Origin: Pseudomonadota bacterium
Lineage (GTDB): Bacteria; Pseudomonadota; Gammaproteobacteria; Xanthomonadales; SZUA-36
Direction of reading: 5' to 3'
Assembly: GCA_015222805.1 (NCBI GenBank)
Contig: JADFVZ010000050.1
Location: 1-48,428 of the forward strand
Length of the DNA stretch: 48,428 nt
The notes below the pieces were generated by a model. It saw only the letters and a list, made by a program, of their open reading frames with translations. It was not told where the DNA came from and ran no database searches. Shown in pieces: positions 35,877-44,807 of this stretch; positions within the stretch are counted from its first letter, which is position 1; the number at the start of each line of letters is the position of its first letter. The position numbers and the translations under genes are program-made.

Positions 35877-36374
35877 TTAGCGCAGTGCTGAATAACGCTT
35901 AAGTAGTTTGGACTTGCCGGGCTGCCAGGTTTCTTCATCTGCGTATCGGCGCAGCCAGGCAAGATCTCCCGGGCGCATTCTCTGATGGTGACGCTGGCCC
36001 TGTGCATCCAGCTCTGCCAGGTAACGAAGGCTGAATTCTATTCCCGGATTGTGTCCTACCACCAGCACCAGTTTCGCCTTTGTTTCTGCATCTGCCAGCA
36101 TCAGGATTTCACCGGTAGTGGCCCCGTACAATGAGTCGAGCTCTTTGACTGCGGTGTCCGGGTGGCGTGCCAGCCAGGGCTGGATAGTCTGTAGGGTTCG
36201 CTTTGCCGCGGATACCAGCACGATATCGGGTTTGGCTCCGGATTGTTCCAGCCAGTCAGCAATGGCTTCAGCCTGGTCAAAACCAAAGTCTTTTAACGGG
36301 CGATCAAAATCACGCATGGGTTGATCCGGGTGTGCGGCTTTTGCATGCCGGAGTAAAATGAGTTCATTATTCAT
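35877..36374 (-). CDS. sixA: Phosphohistidine phosphatase SixA
   Basis: The 165-residue protein is a small histidine phosphatase: the catalytic motif LILLRHAKA is at the N-terminus, with PLKDFGFDQAEAIADWL and VVGHNPGIEF carrying the second active-site His. SixA proteins act on phosphorylated His in relay proteins. Three closely spaced starts exist (ATG 36383, TTG 36380, ATG 36374); GGAGG lies too close to the first and 11 bases from the last. I chose 36374 because it gives a family-like MNNELILLRHA start. It overlaps or abuts the dehydratase gene. Confidence 0.88.
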   Translation of the reverse strand: MNNELILLRHAKAAHPDQPMRDFDRPLKDFGFDQAEAIADWLEQSGAKPDIVLVSAAKRTLQTIQPWLARHPDTAVKELDSLYGATTGEILMLADAETKAKLVLVVGHNPGIEFSLRYLAELDAQGQRHHQRMRPGDLAWLRRYADEETWQPGKSKLLKRYSALR

Positions 36375-37347
36375 AGGCAACATTGCCTCCAGTTAAAATT
36401 AGTCCGACCCGGTGGCCGGAAAATACTTCGGGGTATTCCAGTAGTGCCGCCAGTACCGTGGCAGAAGATGGCTCAATAACCTCCTCGAGGTAATCGCCAG
36501 CCAGTTTTATGGCGGCTTCTATGCTGGCTTCACTCACCCGCAGGACATCTGCAATGCCGGCTTGAATGATCGGAAAAGTCAGTTTACCGATCATCGCCCG
36601 CAAGCCATCCGCGATGGTATCGGGTTGGTGATCTTGTACTCGTTGCCCCAGTTGCAATGAGCGCCAGCAGTCATCGGCCTGTTCAGGTTCGGCTCCAATA
36701 ACTACCGGAGCCCTGCCAGTACGCTGCATAAACAGATTACAGGCAAGGATAGTGCCGGCTGCAAGTCCACCGCCGCCAACAGGTATCAACAATATATCAA
36801 GTTGATCAAACTGCTCGAGGATTTCCAGTGCCCAGGTTCCCTGGCCGGCAATCACCAGGGGATGGTCGTAAGGCGGTATCGGGATTAGCCCCTTTGCAAT
36901 CAATGTTGCAACACCTGCTTCACGTGCGGCCTGAGTCGGTGCACACAAATGAACTACAGCTTCTTCCGCACGCATGGCAGCAAGCTTGGTAGCCACTGAA
37001 TTTTCGGGTGCAACCACCTCGGCGGATACACCGTTGAGGCGTGCCGCCCGGGCCAGGGCTTTGCCGTGGTTTCCCGAAGAGTGTGTACACACGCCGGTGG
37101 TTGTGCCGGCTTTGAGGGTACCTGCCTGCAGTAGGCCAAGTATGGCATTGCTGGCACCCCGGTACTTGAATGCACCAGTGGCCTGTCGATTCTCACACTG
37201 AATAAACAGGTGACAGCCAAACAGCCCATCAAGAGGGGTATCGCGCAATACAGGCGTTGAAGATATTACAGATGCCAGGCGTTTTTGTGCATCTGCCACC
37301 AGTGCAGGTGAAATACCTTTATCAGAAACCCGGTTGCTGCCCGTCAT
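36367..37347 (-). CDS. PLP-dependent threonine/serine dehydratase-like enzyme
   Basis: This 326-residue fold-type II PLP enzyme has the cofactor lysine at residue 61 (TGAFKYRGA), the phosphate/substrate loop SSGNHG, and the glycine loop VGGGGLAAG. The C-terminus has LTGGNV. It resembles biosynthetic/catabolic threonine dehydratases and serine racemases without an ACT regulatory domain. Which substrate it uses cannot be read from motifs. Its stop region overlaps the start of sixA by 8 bases. A ridA gene, whose product clears the aminoacrylate such enzymes release, is also in this window but far away. Confidence 0.88.
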   Translation of the reverse strand: MTGSNRVSDKGISPALVADAQKRLASVISSTPVLRDTPLDGLFGCHLFIQCENRQATGAFKYRGASNAILGLLQAGTLKAGTTTGVCTHSSGNHGKALARAARLNGVSAEVVAPENSVATKLAAMRAEEAVVHLCAPTQAAREAGVATLIAKGLIPIPPYDHPLVIAGQGTWALEILEQFDQLDILLIPVGGGGLAAGTILACNLFMQRTGRAPVVIGAEPEQADDCWRSLQLGQRVQDHQPDTIADGLRAMIGKLTFPIIQAGIADVLRVSEASIEAAIKLAGDYLEEVIEPSSATVLAALLEYPEVFSGHRVGLILTGGNVAYE

Positions 37348-37382
37348 CGGTTTATAATACCCCTCTTTTCCTCATCCAGTGA

Positions 37383-40016
37383 ATGTACATGAAACAGCCA
37401 CAAGCAGAAAACCAGCCCATTATTATTTACCGCAAAGACTACAAGCAGCCGGATTACTGGTTAAAACAGGTTGATCTGGATTTTGATATCAACATGGAAA
37501 AGACCCGTGTTCTCTCGCGCCTGCAGTTTGAAAAGAACAGCAATGTGGCAGGTCATACGCTGGAACTGGACGGCAAGCAGCTGGAAACAGTCGCAATCCG
37601 CATTGACGGCCGTCTGCTGGGGGCAAACGAATACTCTATTGAAGGTGAACGGATGAGTATCCCCGGATTGCCCGAGAACTTCCTGCTGGAAGTTGAGGTG
37701 ATTATCAATCCAGCTGCAAATACCGCTCTTGAAGGGCTGTATCAATCAGGTAAGTTCCTGCTGACCCAGTGTGAAGCCGAGGGTTTCCGCAAGATTACCT
37801 GGTACCCCGATCGCCCCGATGTAATGGCGCCGTTTAATGTCACAATTACTGCCGATAAAACCCAATTCCCGGTGTTGCTCTCAAATGGCAATCCACAGGT
37901 ACTTGAAGAGCTTGCGGATAATCGTCATCGTGTTACCTGGCAGGATCCGCACCCCAAACCGGCCTATCTTTTTGCCCTGGTAGCCGGTGAGCTGGAATTT
38001 ATTGAAGATCACTTCACCACCGCAAGCGGGCGTGAAGTGACCTTGCGCGTATATGTGGAAAAAGAAAATATTGGCCAATGCGACCACGCAATGCAGTCCC
38101 TGATCAAATCAATGCGTTGGGATGAGGAGACTTATGGCCTGGAATATGATCTTGACCACTACAATATTGTTGCCACCAATGATTTCAATATGGGGGCAAT
38201 GGAAAACAAGGGCCTGAATATTTTTAATACCAAATACGTTCTGGCGATTCCCGAAACTGCTACCGATTTTGATTTCCAGGGCGTTGAAGGTGTAATAGCG
38301 CATGAATATTTCCATAACTGGACCGGCAACCGGGTAACCTGCCAGGACTGGTTCCAACTGACTTTAAAAGAGGGTTTGACGGTATATCGTGATCAGGAGT
38401 TCTCTTCTGATATGCAATCGCGCTCGGTAAAGCTGATCGAAGATGTACGTTTTCTACGCTCCATGCAATATCCTGAGGATGCCGGGCCTATGGCACACTC
38501 AATCCGGCCTGATCAATATATCGAAATCAACAATTTTTATACGATGACGGTCTACCGCAAGGGTGCACAAATTATCCGTATATATGAAACCCTGCTTGGC
38601 CATGATGGTTTCCGCCGGGGCATGGACCTGTATTTTGAACGCCACGATGGCCAGGCGGTGACCTGTGATGATTTCCTGGCAGCGATGAGTGATGCCAATG
38701 ATTACGACCTGGGTATGCTCTCCCGCTGGTATTCCCAGTCCGGTACCCCTGAAGTTACAGCCACGGGTCAATACGATGCAGATAAGCGTGAATACCGACT
38801 TAAACTGAGCCAAATGACACCAGCAACCGCAGGCCAGGATGAAAAAATTCCGTTGCTGATTCCAGTACGGATGGGCCTGCTTGCTTCTTCAGGTACGGAA
38901 TTGAACCTGCAACTTGAAGCTGAAGAGCTAGCGGGTACGGAAATGCTATTGCTGTTGGACTGCGCAGAAAAAACCTTTGTGTTCACCCATGTTGATGAAG
39001 CGCCGGTGCCCTCACTGTTGCGTGGTTTTTCAGCGCCAGTCAAACTGCATTATGACTATAGTGCGGCAGACCTGGCCTTGTTAATGGCACATGACAGCGA
39101 TGATTTTGTTCGTTGGGAATCATCGGTACGCCTGTCATTAATGGTGATTAACCAACAAATCGAAAACCCGGAGTTGCCTGCAGATAGCAGGCTGGTCAAC
39201 GCATTTTCTGCGCTGCTGGGCAATCCCGATCTTGATCCGGCCCTGGTGGCAGAAGCCCTGACCCTGCCGGGGGAGGACTATATTGCCGAGCAAATGGATG
39301 TCGTTGATGTTGATGCAATCCACGCTGCGCGCAAGACAGTCATGGTTTCAACAGGTGCTGCCCTGGAGAATGAATTCCGTAAATGCTATCAGGCACTGGA
39401 TACTGCGCAAGCCTATACCAATGATGCAGCGGCGATTGGCCGGCGGGCATTAAAAAACCGCTGCCTTGCCTATATCACTGCAGCGGGTGATTTCTCTACA
39501 GCCGAAACCCAGCTTGCGGCAGCAGACAATATGACCGATACCATGGCGGCATTAACCCTGCTGGTGCATGCTAAAGCAGAGTCTGCCCCTGTAGCGCTGA
39601 CTGATTTTGAAACACGCTGGCATTCAGAAGCGCTGGTTATGGATAAATGGTTTGTGCTGCAGGCAACAACGGCCTCTGCTGATACCGTCAATACTGTGGA
39701 GGAGTTGTTAGGGCACCCGGCCTTTTCACTCAATAATCCAAACAAGGTACGTTCGCTGCTGGCCAGCTTTGCAATGGCCAACCCGGTTGGCTTCCATGCT
39801 GCCGATGGACGGGGTTATCGACTGTTTGCCGACCAGGTGATCAAGCTGAATAGTATTAATCCGCAGATTGCCGCACGCATGGCCGCGGCCTTTAACCGCT
39901 GGAAACGCTTTGATTCCAGCCGCCAGGCTTTGATGAAGACGCAATTACAGCGGATCGCGGCAGTTGAGGATTTAACCCCGGATGTTTATGAGATTGTCAG
40001 TAACGCACTAGCCTAG
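37383..40016 (+). CDS. pepN: Aminopeptidase N
   Basis: The 877-residue M1 metallopeptidase trims N-terminal residues from peptides in the cytoplasm. It has the GAMEN exopeptidase motif (MGAMENKGLNIF), the zinc site HEYFHNWTGNR followed by the distal Glu in LKEGLTVYRDQEF, and the C-terminal alpha-solenoid domain ending in TPDVYEIVSNAL. The length matches E. coli PepN closely. ATG 37383 is used; ATG 37389 two codons later is possible and no strong ribosome site separates them. It diverges from the dehydratase gene across 35 bases. Confidence 0.97.
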   Translation: MYMKQPQAENQPIIIYRKDYKQPDYWLKQVDLDFDINMEKTRVLSRLQFEKNSNVAGHTLELDGKQLETVAIRIDGRLLGANEYSIEGERMSIPGLPENFLLEVEVIINPAANTALEGLYQSGKFLLTQCEAEGFRKITWYPDRPDVMAPFNVTITADKTQFPVLLSNGNPQVLEELADNRHRVTWQDPHPKPAYLFALVAGELEFIEDHFTTASGREVTLRVYVEKENIGQCDHAMQSLIKSMRWDEETYGLEYDLDHYNIVATNDFNMGAMENKGLNIFNTKYVLAIPETATDFDFQGVEGVIAHEYFHNWTGNRVTCQDWFQLTLKEGLTVYRDQEFSSDMQSRSVKLIEDVRFLRSMQYPEDAGPMAHSIRPDQYIEINNFYTMTVYRKGAQIIRIYETLLGHDGFRRGMDLYFERHDGQAVTCDDFLAAMSDANDYDLGMLSRWYSQSGTPEVTATGQYDADKREYRLKLSQMTPATAGQDEKIPLLIPVRMGLLASSGTELNLQLEAEELAGTEMLLLLDCAEKTFVFTHVDEAPVPSLLRGFSAPVKLHYDYSAADLALLMAHDSDDFVRWESSVRLSLMVINQQIENPELPADSRLVNAFSALLGNPDLDPALVAEALTLPGEDYIAEQMDVVDVDAIHAARKTVMVSTGAALENEFRKCYQALDTAQAYTNDAAAIGRRALKNRCLAYITAAGDFSTAETQLAAADNMTDTMAALTLLVHAKAESAPVALTDFETRWHSEALVMDKWFVLQATTASADTVNTVEELLGHPAFSLNNPNKVRSLLASFAMANPVGFHAADGRGYRLFADQVIKLNSINPQIAARMAAAFNRWKRFDSSRQALMKTQLQRIAAVEDLTPDVYEIVSNALA

Positions 40017-40051
40017 CCCTACATGTGCTGACCGGGCGGGCTCAGCCTGGC

Positions 40052-40261
40052 TCAGCTTTCACGTATGGCCCGTACCAGCATATCCCGGGAAAGGGTGGCG
40101 TCTGCACGGTTGGGGAATTTAGCAGTGATGCGGGTGTCGCCGCCGAAGCCTACGTTGTATTGCACGCCTTCGTTGTTGTCCGCATCAAACAGTGCGGTAA
40201 CAAACAGGATTTTATCCACAACCAGTGTGTAACCCTGCAGGTTATAAGTTTTATTGCTCAT
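40052..40261 (-). CDS. Small hypothetical protein
   Basis: I do not recognise this 69-residue soluble protein (MSNKTYNLQGYTLVVDKILF, then GVQYNVGFGGDTRITAKF). It looks like a small mixed alpha/beta domain without membrane helices. AGGAA at 8 bases upstream of ATG supports it as a real gene, and it lies 26 bases after the EamA gene stop on the same strand, suggesting cotranscription. It converges with pepN. Confidence 0.7.
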   Translation of the reverse strand: MSNKTYNLQGYTLVVDKILFVTALFDADNNEGVQYNVGFGGDTRITAKFPNRADATLSRDMLVRAIRES

Positions 40262-40287
40262 TCAAATATTCCTAAGTTTTCTGTTGT

Positions 40288-41244
40288 TTAGTCTGCCGGG
40301 AGATTGACAGCCTGCTGTTGATTATCCCCGGCCATAGCCGTCAACACCGAACCGATTATGACCATCAATGTACCTATCCAGCCAATTAAATCTATGTTCT
40401 CCGAGCCCATCAGTTGAGGCCAGTAATGGTGAATTACCGCTGCAGTCAAAATGGTTCCCAGGGGCGTCAGTGAAACAATGGCACTAACCCTGGATGCTTC
40501 CCAGTGATCCATTGCCTCTGCAAATGCACCATAGGCAACCAGGGTGTTGATTGCACAAAACCCGACTATCCACCAATGCAGACTATCAAGTTCCAGTAAA
40601 GTTGCAGGTTCACTTGCAGGCAGCAGTGCAATGGTGGCAAAAATATACATAAAAGTCATTGCCGAAACAGAAGAGATATCACGCAGCAGTTGCTTTTGCG
40701 CCAGCGCATAGATGGCCCAGACAATTGATGCCCCAACGATTAGCAGGATACCCGTCTGGTAGCTGGAAATATTACCTGCCATTACCCCCAACTGATCTTT
40801 GAAAAACAATAGCAGGCCAGAGATCAGGGTAAAGAACCCCAACCACTGCCAGCGGTTGTATTTCTCGTGGAAAAGCATAATGCCGCCCATGGCCAGCAGG
40901 GCGGGAGCAAGCTGGATGATGACCTGTGCATTGGCGGGTGTGGTTTTTTCCAGGCCCATGAGATAGAACACATAGTTTGCTATCAGCATCACTGAGGCGA
41001 GCAGCATCAGGCCCCACATTGATTTGCCCAGTTTGAAAATCTCACCCCGGTATTTTTTACGGGTTAGCAGGAACGCAGCAGAAATTACACCGGCTATCAG
41101 GAAACGTACCCAGGTCAGGGTCATCGGATCGAGCACTTCAAGGGCAATCTTTAAAGCAGGCGCCAGGGTGGCCCAGGCCACCATGGTGGTGGATGCCAGC
41201 GCCAATCCCAGTTTCCAGTGGCCGGTTGTGGTGTGTCGATTCAT
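40288..41244 (-). CDS. EamA/DMT family transporter
   Basis: The 318-residue protein has ten hydrophobic segments arranged as two EamA repeats (about residues 12-145 and 160-300). Marks include LTWVRFLIAGVISAA and LGLEKTTPANAQVIIQLAPALLA (in part TTPANAQVIIQLAPAL) in the first half, and ALMDHW-like AEAMDHWEASRVSAIVSLTP in the second. DMT-superfamily proteins export or exchange small metabolites; the substrate is unknown. The first gene of a two-gene minus-strand unit with the small gene at 40052. Confidence 0.92.
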   Translation of the reverse strand: MNRHTTTGHWKLGLALASTTMVAWATLAPALKIALEVLDPMTLTWVRFLIAGVISAAFLLTRKKYRGEIFKLGKSMWGLMLLASVMLIANYVFYLMGLEKTTPANAQVIIQLAPALLAMGGIMLFHEKYNRWQWLGFFTLISGLLLFFKDQLGVMAGNISSYQTGILLIVGASIVWAIYALAQKQLLRDISSVSAMTFMYIFATIALLPASEPATLLELDSLHWWIVGFCAINTLVAYGAFAEAMDHWEASRVSAIVSLTPLGTILTAAVIHHYWPQLMGSENIDLIGWIGTLMVIIGSVLTAMAGDNQQQAVNLPAD

Positions 41245-41317
41245 TGTTTGTTCAGTTTATGTTCAAGATGGCTGTGTATAGTAACTCACAAGGTAGATAA
41301 ATACGGCAGTCAGGACA

Positions 41318-42487
41318 ATGAGAAAGCAAATATTAATGGTATTACTTGCAAGCACCGTCTTCAGCGGCTGTGCGGCTCAATCTTATAGTGTTGCCGGTAG
41401 TGGCGTATACCTCGGCTCGAGCTCTTACGTATCTTCGAACCTGAGTATTGGCATTGGCTATTCAAGTGGCCCCGGCTGGTATGGTTATCCATGGTATTCG
41501 TCAGCTTACATCCAGCCTGTTTACCCTGGTTACTGGCCTGGGTATGTCAGTATCGGTTACGGTCCTGGTGGTTTTTATGGTGGATTTAACTGGAACTGGG
41601 GTTATTACTATCCTTCAAACTATTACCGTTATACCGGTTACTCAGGCTACAACCCTTATTACAGTTATGGATATCGCGGGCATCACCGGCATGGCCCTTA
41701 TCGTCATCCCGCTTATCGCCCCTATTATGCATACTCGCCATATCGGCATGGTTATCAAGGCAACCACGGTGGTGGCCATGAGTATGACAGGCGCAATATC
41801 AGGGGAAATGATTATCGCCCCCGCCAATCCGCAAAGCAGCCGGTCCGTATCGTGCGTTTGCCCGAACACAGGCCGGAGACAGGATATTCAGTAAATCGGT
41901 CAACGAATTCAGCTTCCAGTGTCAATTCGCGCTCAGGAAACGTCAGGTGGAAAGGTGATCAACCGCCACCTCAACGCATGCATCAGGGCGCGGCTGATAG
42001 AGCGGGGAACAAACAATCGCGGCATGAATACACGCCTGTAAATAGCAGGCAGCCGGTACAGGTTACACGCAGGGCAGCCGATGTAGTCGAGATAGGTGTG
42101 GGACACACTCCCCCGCACTTATTTACGACACAGCGGCCGGAGGATGGGCGTCACAATCGCAACACCACCCAGCCTGCAACAAGGCAAATTCAACCAGTTC
42201 TAAACCACCTAGCTCCACCGGACCCGCGTAGCCTACAACGCGGAAGGCGGGACAACTCAAGTCCGGGCAGTAATTCACGGTCGCTAGTTGAGACAACGAC
42301 CCCATATCTCCAGCCCGTCTCACGGCATGGCAATTCCAGGCAGGTGCCCGGGCAGAATGACCAGGCTCCATCCCGGCGGCAGGTGCAGAATCAGCCAGCA
42401 CCAAAAAAAGAGGCTCGGCAGCAGCCTAAAAAGGACTCAGGTAAACACCGCTCTAAACAGGGTAAGCATGAAGACAGGCGGCGGTAG
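41318..42487 (+). CDS. Tyr/Gly-rich low-complexity lipoprotein
   Basis: The 389-residue protein has a lipoprotein-type signal (ILMVLLASTVFSGC, Cys18), then a Tyr, Gly, Trp and Pro-rich region at about residues 40-120 (for example GYGPGGFYGGFNWNWGYYY). A His/Arg/Tyr-rich stretch follows near 120-165, and a long basic, Gln/Pro/Arg/Ser-rich tail ends in KHRSKQGKHEDRRR. No enzymatic fold is recognisable. Outer-membrane attachment with a disordered basic C-terminal region is inferred; binding to nucleic acid or acidic polysaccharide is possible but unproven. It lies just upstream of mnmG, on the same strand. Confidence 0.78.
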   Translation: MRKQILMVLLASTVFSGCAAQSYSVAGSGVYLGSSSYVSSNLSIGIGYSSGPGWYGYPWYSSAYIQPVYPGYWPGYVSIGYGPGGFYGGFNWNWGYYYPSNYYRYTGYSGYNPYYSYGYRGHHRHGPYRHPAYRPYYAYSPYRHGYQGNHGGGHEYDRRNIRGNDYRPRQSAKQPVRIVRLPEHRPETGYSVNRSTNSASSVNSRSGNVRWKGDQPPPQRMHQGAADRAGNKQSRHEYTPVNSRQPVQVTRRAADVVEIGVGHTPPHLFTTQRPEDGRHNRNTTQPATRQIQPVLNHLAPPDPRSLQRGRRDNSSPGSNSRSLVETTTPYLQPVSRHGNSRQVPGQNDQAPSRRQVQNQPAPKKEARQQPKKDSGKHRSKQGKHEDRRR

Positions 42488-42540
42488 TTAGGCAGGCTGT
42501 ATAAATAACTGAAAGTTAAGTAAAATAGCCAAACTAATAT

Positions 42541-42603
42541 TAAGGAACTGCTGACGTATTCGTGGCTGAGCATTTTTAGCCAGGATGGGTGAGAAGTTCC
42601 TTA
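42541..42603 (+). promoter_or_regulatory. Folded leader over the mnmG start
   Basis: TAAGGAACT (42541-42549) and AGTTCCTTA (42595-42603) are perfect 9-base complements, enclosing an inner hairpin TGGCT...AGCCA (about 42563-42582). The first available mnmG start, GTG 42589, lies within this structure. A regulatory leader is inferred. Confidence 0.45.
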
Positions 42604-44526
42604 GCTTACTCGGGACTATTTGTTTTGCTAAATCCACATAATTCCAACAGGCAGTATGATGTCATCGTTATCGGTGGTGGCCACGCCGGCACCGAGGCGG
42701 CACTTGCGGCTGCCCGTACCGGGGCTGCAACTTTGTTGCTGACCCACAATATAGAAACGATTGGCCAGATGAGCTGTAATCCCGCTATCGGCGGGATCGG
42801 CAAGGGCCACCTTGTACGTGAGGTGGATGCCCTGGGCGGCATCATGGCGCAGGCAGCGGATGCGGCGGGTATACAGTTCAGGACACTCAATGCCAGCAAG
42901 GGCCCGGCGGTACGGGCTACCCGTGCACAGTGTGATCGTACGCTGTATAAATCATTTATCCGGGAGGCCGTTGAGTATCAGCCTGGTTTGCAGCTGTTTC
43001 AGGCAGCGGTTGATGACCTGATCGTTGAACAGGGCAAGGTCTGCGGATGTATAACCAGTACCGGTTTACACTTTATGGCGCCTGCTGTGGTACTTACTGT
43101 GGGCACTTTCCTTGGTGGCGTGATTCATATCGGCGACCAGCAGCAGGGCGGTGGCCGTGCCGGCGACCAGCCCTCGAATGCACTGGCGCAACGCCTCAGA
43201 GCCCTGCCGTTTACAGTTGGACGCCTTAAAACAGGCACTCCCCCGCGGATTGATGGCCGCAGCGTGGACTTCAGTGTGCTTGAAGAACAGCCAGGTGACC
43301 AGCCGATGCCGGCGATGTCTTATCTTGGCAGTGCCGCCGATCATCCTCAGCAGAGATGTTGCTGGATTGCCTACACAACAGAGGAAACTCATCAGATTAT
43401 CCGTGAATCGCTGCATCTTTCAGCCATTCACAGCGGCAACATCGAAGGCAGTGGCCCGCGCTATTGCCCCTCAATTGAAGATAAAATCACCCGATTTGCT
43501 GATAAAAACTCTCATCAGGTATTTATAGAGCCTGAAGGATTGAATACCACCGAGCTCTATCCGAATGGTTTATCCACATCCCTGCCATTTGCGGTGCAGG
43601 AAGCCTTCATTCGCAGTATGAAAGGCTTCGAGACGGCCCACCTGAGCCGTCCAGGTTATGCGATTGAGTATGATTACTTTGATCCGCGCGGTTTACAGCC
43701 TAGTCTGGAAACCCGCTATGTTGATGGCCTGTTTTTTGCCGGTCAGATTAATGGTACCACCGGCTATGAAGAAGCCGCAGCCCAGGGCCTGATGGCTGGC
43801 TTGAATGCCGCACGTAAAGTAAACGGGCAGTCTGTATGGACGCCACGGCGTGACCAGGCCTATATCGGCGTACTGATCGATGACCTGATCAGCCAGGGTA
43901 CCAAAGAACCTTATCGGATGTTTACCTCACGGGCAGAATATCGATTGACTCTGCGGGAAGACAATGCGGACCTGCGCTTAACCGAAAAGGGCAGGGAACT
44001 GGGCCTGGTTAATGATATTCGCTGGCAGGCTTTTGAGAGTAAACGAGAGGCTATTACAAAAGAACAGCAGCGACTTGGGGAAATCTGGTTAACCCCCGCG
44101 AATGCAGCAGGCAAGGATTTGAACAGCCGTCACGGGGTAGGTTTATCTAAAGAAGTCAAAGCCCTGGACTTACTTAAACGCCCTGAGATGAACTATACCA
44201 AGCTGCTTGAAATTACCGGACTTGGTCCAGGGGTAGCTGACCCGAAAGTGGCTGAGCAGGTAGAAATCCAGGTGAAGTATGCGGGTTACCTCAATCGCCA
44301 GCAGCAGGAAGTCAGCCGCAACCAACGTATGGAAAACCAGCGTATTCCTGATGATTTTGAGTATTCCAGCGTTAATGGTCTATCGGCAGAAGTTGAAGAG
44401 AAACTCACTGACCAACGCCCGCAAACCATTGGTCAGGCTGGACGAATTCCGGGTGTAACACCTGCGTCAATATCCCTGTTACTGGTTTATCTCAAGCGCC
44501 ATGCGGCCGAGAGGAATGTTGCCTGA
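42589..44526 (+). CDS. mnmG: tRNA uridine-5-carboxymethylaminomethyl modification enzyme MnmG
   Basis: The 645-residue FAD enzyme, with MnmE, modifies U34 of several tRNAs. The FAD motif is [37 protein letters not shown], seen in part as [13 protein letters not shown], plus [27 protein letters not shown] and [14 protein letters not shown] are strong family marks. The C-terminal region is complete. No ATG start exists: an in-frame TAG at 42577 means the first choice is GTG 42589, and TTG 42625 is an alternative giving a more family-like length. No good ribosome site is seen. The usual partner rsmG does not follow. Confidence 0.95.
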   Translation: MRSSLAYSGLFVLLNPHNSNRQYDVIVIGGGHAGTEAALAAARTGAATLLLTHNIETIGQMSCNPAIGGIGKGHLVREVDALGGIMAQAADAAGIQFRTLNASKGPAVRATRAQCDRTLYKSFIREAVEYQPGLQLFQAAVDDLIVEQGKVCGCITSTGLHFMAPAVVLTVGTFLGGVIHIGDQQQGGGRAGDQPSNALAQRLRALPFTVGRLKTGTPPRIDGRSVDFSVLEEQPGDQPMPAMSYLGSAADHPQQRCCWIAYTTEETHQIIRESLHLSAIHSGNIEGSGPRYCPSIEDKITRFADKNSHQVFIEPEGLNTTELYPNGLSTSLPFAVQEAFIRSMKGFETAHLSRPGYAIEYDYFDPRGLQPSLETRYVDGLFFAGQINGTTGYEEAAAQGLMAGLNAARKVNGQSVWTPRRDQAYIGVLIDDLISQGTKEPYRMFTSRAEYRLTLREDNADLRLTEKGRELGLVNDIRWQAFESKREAITKEQQRLGEIWLTPANAAGKDLNSRHGVGLSKEVKALDLLKRPEMNYTKLLEITGLGPGVADPKVAEQVEIQVKYAGYLNRQQQEVSRNQRMENQRIPDDFEYSSVNGLSAEVEEKLTDQRPQTIGQAGRIPGVTPASISLLLVYLKRHAAERNVA

Positions 44527-44582
44527 ATAGTTGATGAAATACACTTTTAGGTTTGATTAAAATTAAACATCACATTAACGCT

Positions 44583-44610
44583 TTGTTTACGCTCAGACTG
44601 GCAATATATA
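44583..44610 (+). promoter_or_regulatory. Promoter for the small RNA candidate
   Basis: TTGTTT (44583-44588), a 16-base spacer, and TATATA (44605-44610) lie 5 bases before the first paired base of the RNA at 44615. Confidence 0.6.
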
Positions 44611-44614
44611 GTCA

Positions 44615-44732
44615 TCAGGGTATCAGCAAGTGTGTTAATGCACTCCGTGATTAGACAACACTTGTCCCACACCTCCCTCTCTGCGATACCCTGAAATTCC
44701 AAACCCCGGTTTTCCCTGACCGGGGTTTTTTT
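44615..44732 (+). ncRNA. Candidate structured small RNA with its own terminator
   Basis: About 118 bases between mnmG and the minus-strand gene fold well. An outer 10-base-pair stem pairs TCAGGGTATC (44615-44624) with GATACCCTGA (44685-44694). Inside it CAAGTGT (44627-44633) pairs with ACACTTG (44658-44664), capped by a TAAT-G-CAC / GTG-ATTA arm with one bulged G. A pyrimidine-rich single-stranded strip (44665-44684, core ACCTCCCTCTCT) separates the two stems on the 3' side. A rho-independent terminator follows at once (44701-44732). The promoter is right in front. I cannot match it to a known RNA family. Confidence 0.65.
44701..44732 (+). terminator. Rho-independent terminator of the small RNA
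   Basis: AAACCCCGGT (44701-44710) pairs perfectly with ACCGGGGTTT (44719-44728), followed by more T residues up to 44732. Confidence 0.9.
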
Positions 44733-44759
44733 GTGCGCCAGGCATGGCGCACAAAAAAA
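44726..44759. terminator. Perfect palindrome joining two opposing terminators
   Basis: A 15-base arm (TTTTTTTGTGCGCCA, 44726-44740) pairs with 44745-44759 around a GGCA loop. The core GTGCGCCA/TGGCGCAC is flanked by T and A runs, so it can end transcripts from both strands. Confidence 0.75.
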
Positions 44760-44787
44760 CCACCCCGAAGAGGATTCGGGGTGGTTT
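44757..44787 (-). terminator. Terminator of the 44808 minus-strand gene
   Basis: A 13-base perfect stem (44757-44769 with 44775-44787, loop GAGGA) is followed on the minus strand by a T-run corresponding to the A residues at 44753-44759. It lies 20 bases after the stop of the 44808-45566 gene. Confidence 0.88.
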
Positions 44788-44807
44788 AGAGAAGTACTGG
44801 AAATTAA

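Noticed and set aside
41318-42487. The Tyr/Gly-rich frame as non-coding low complexity
   Set aside because: It has a good lipoprotein signal and a 389-codon uninterrupted frame, so I kept it as a gene.
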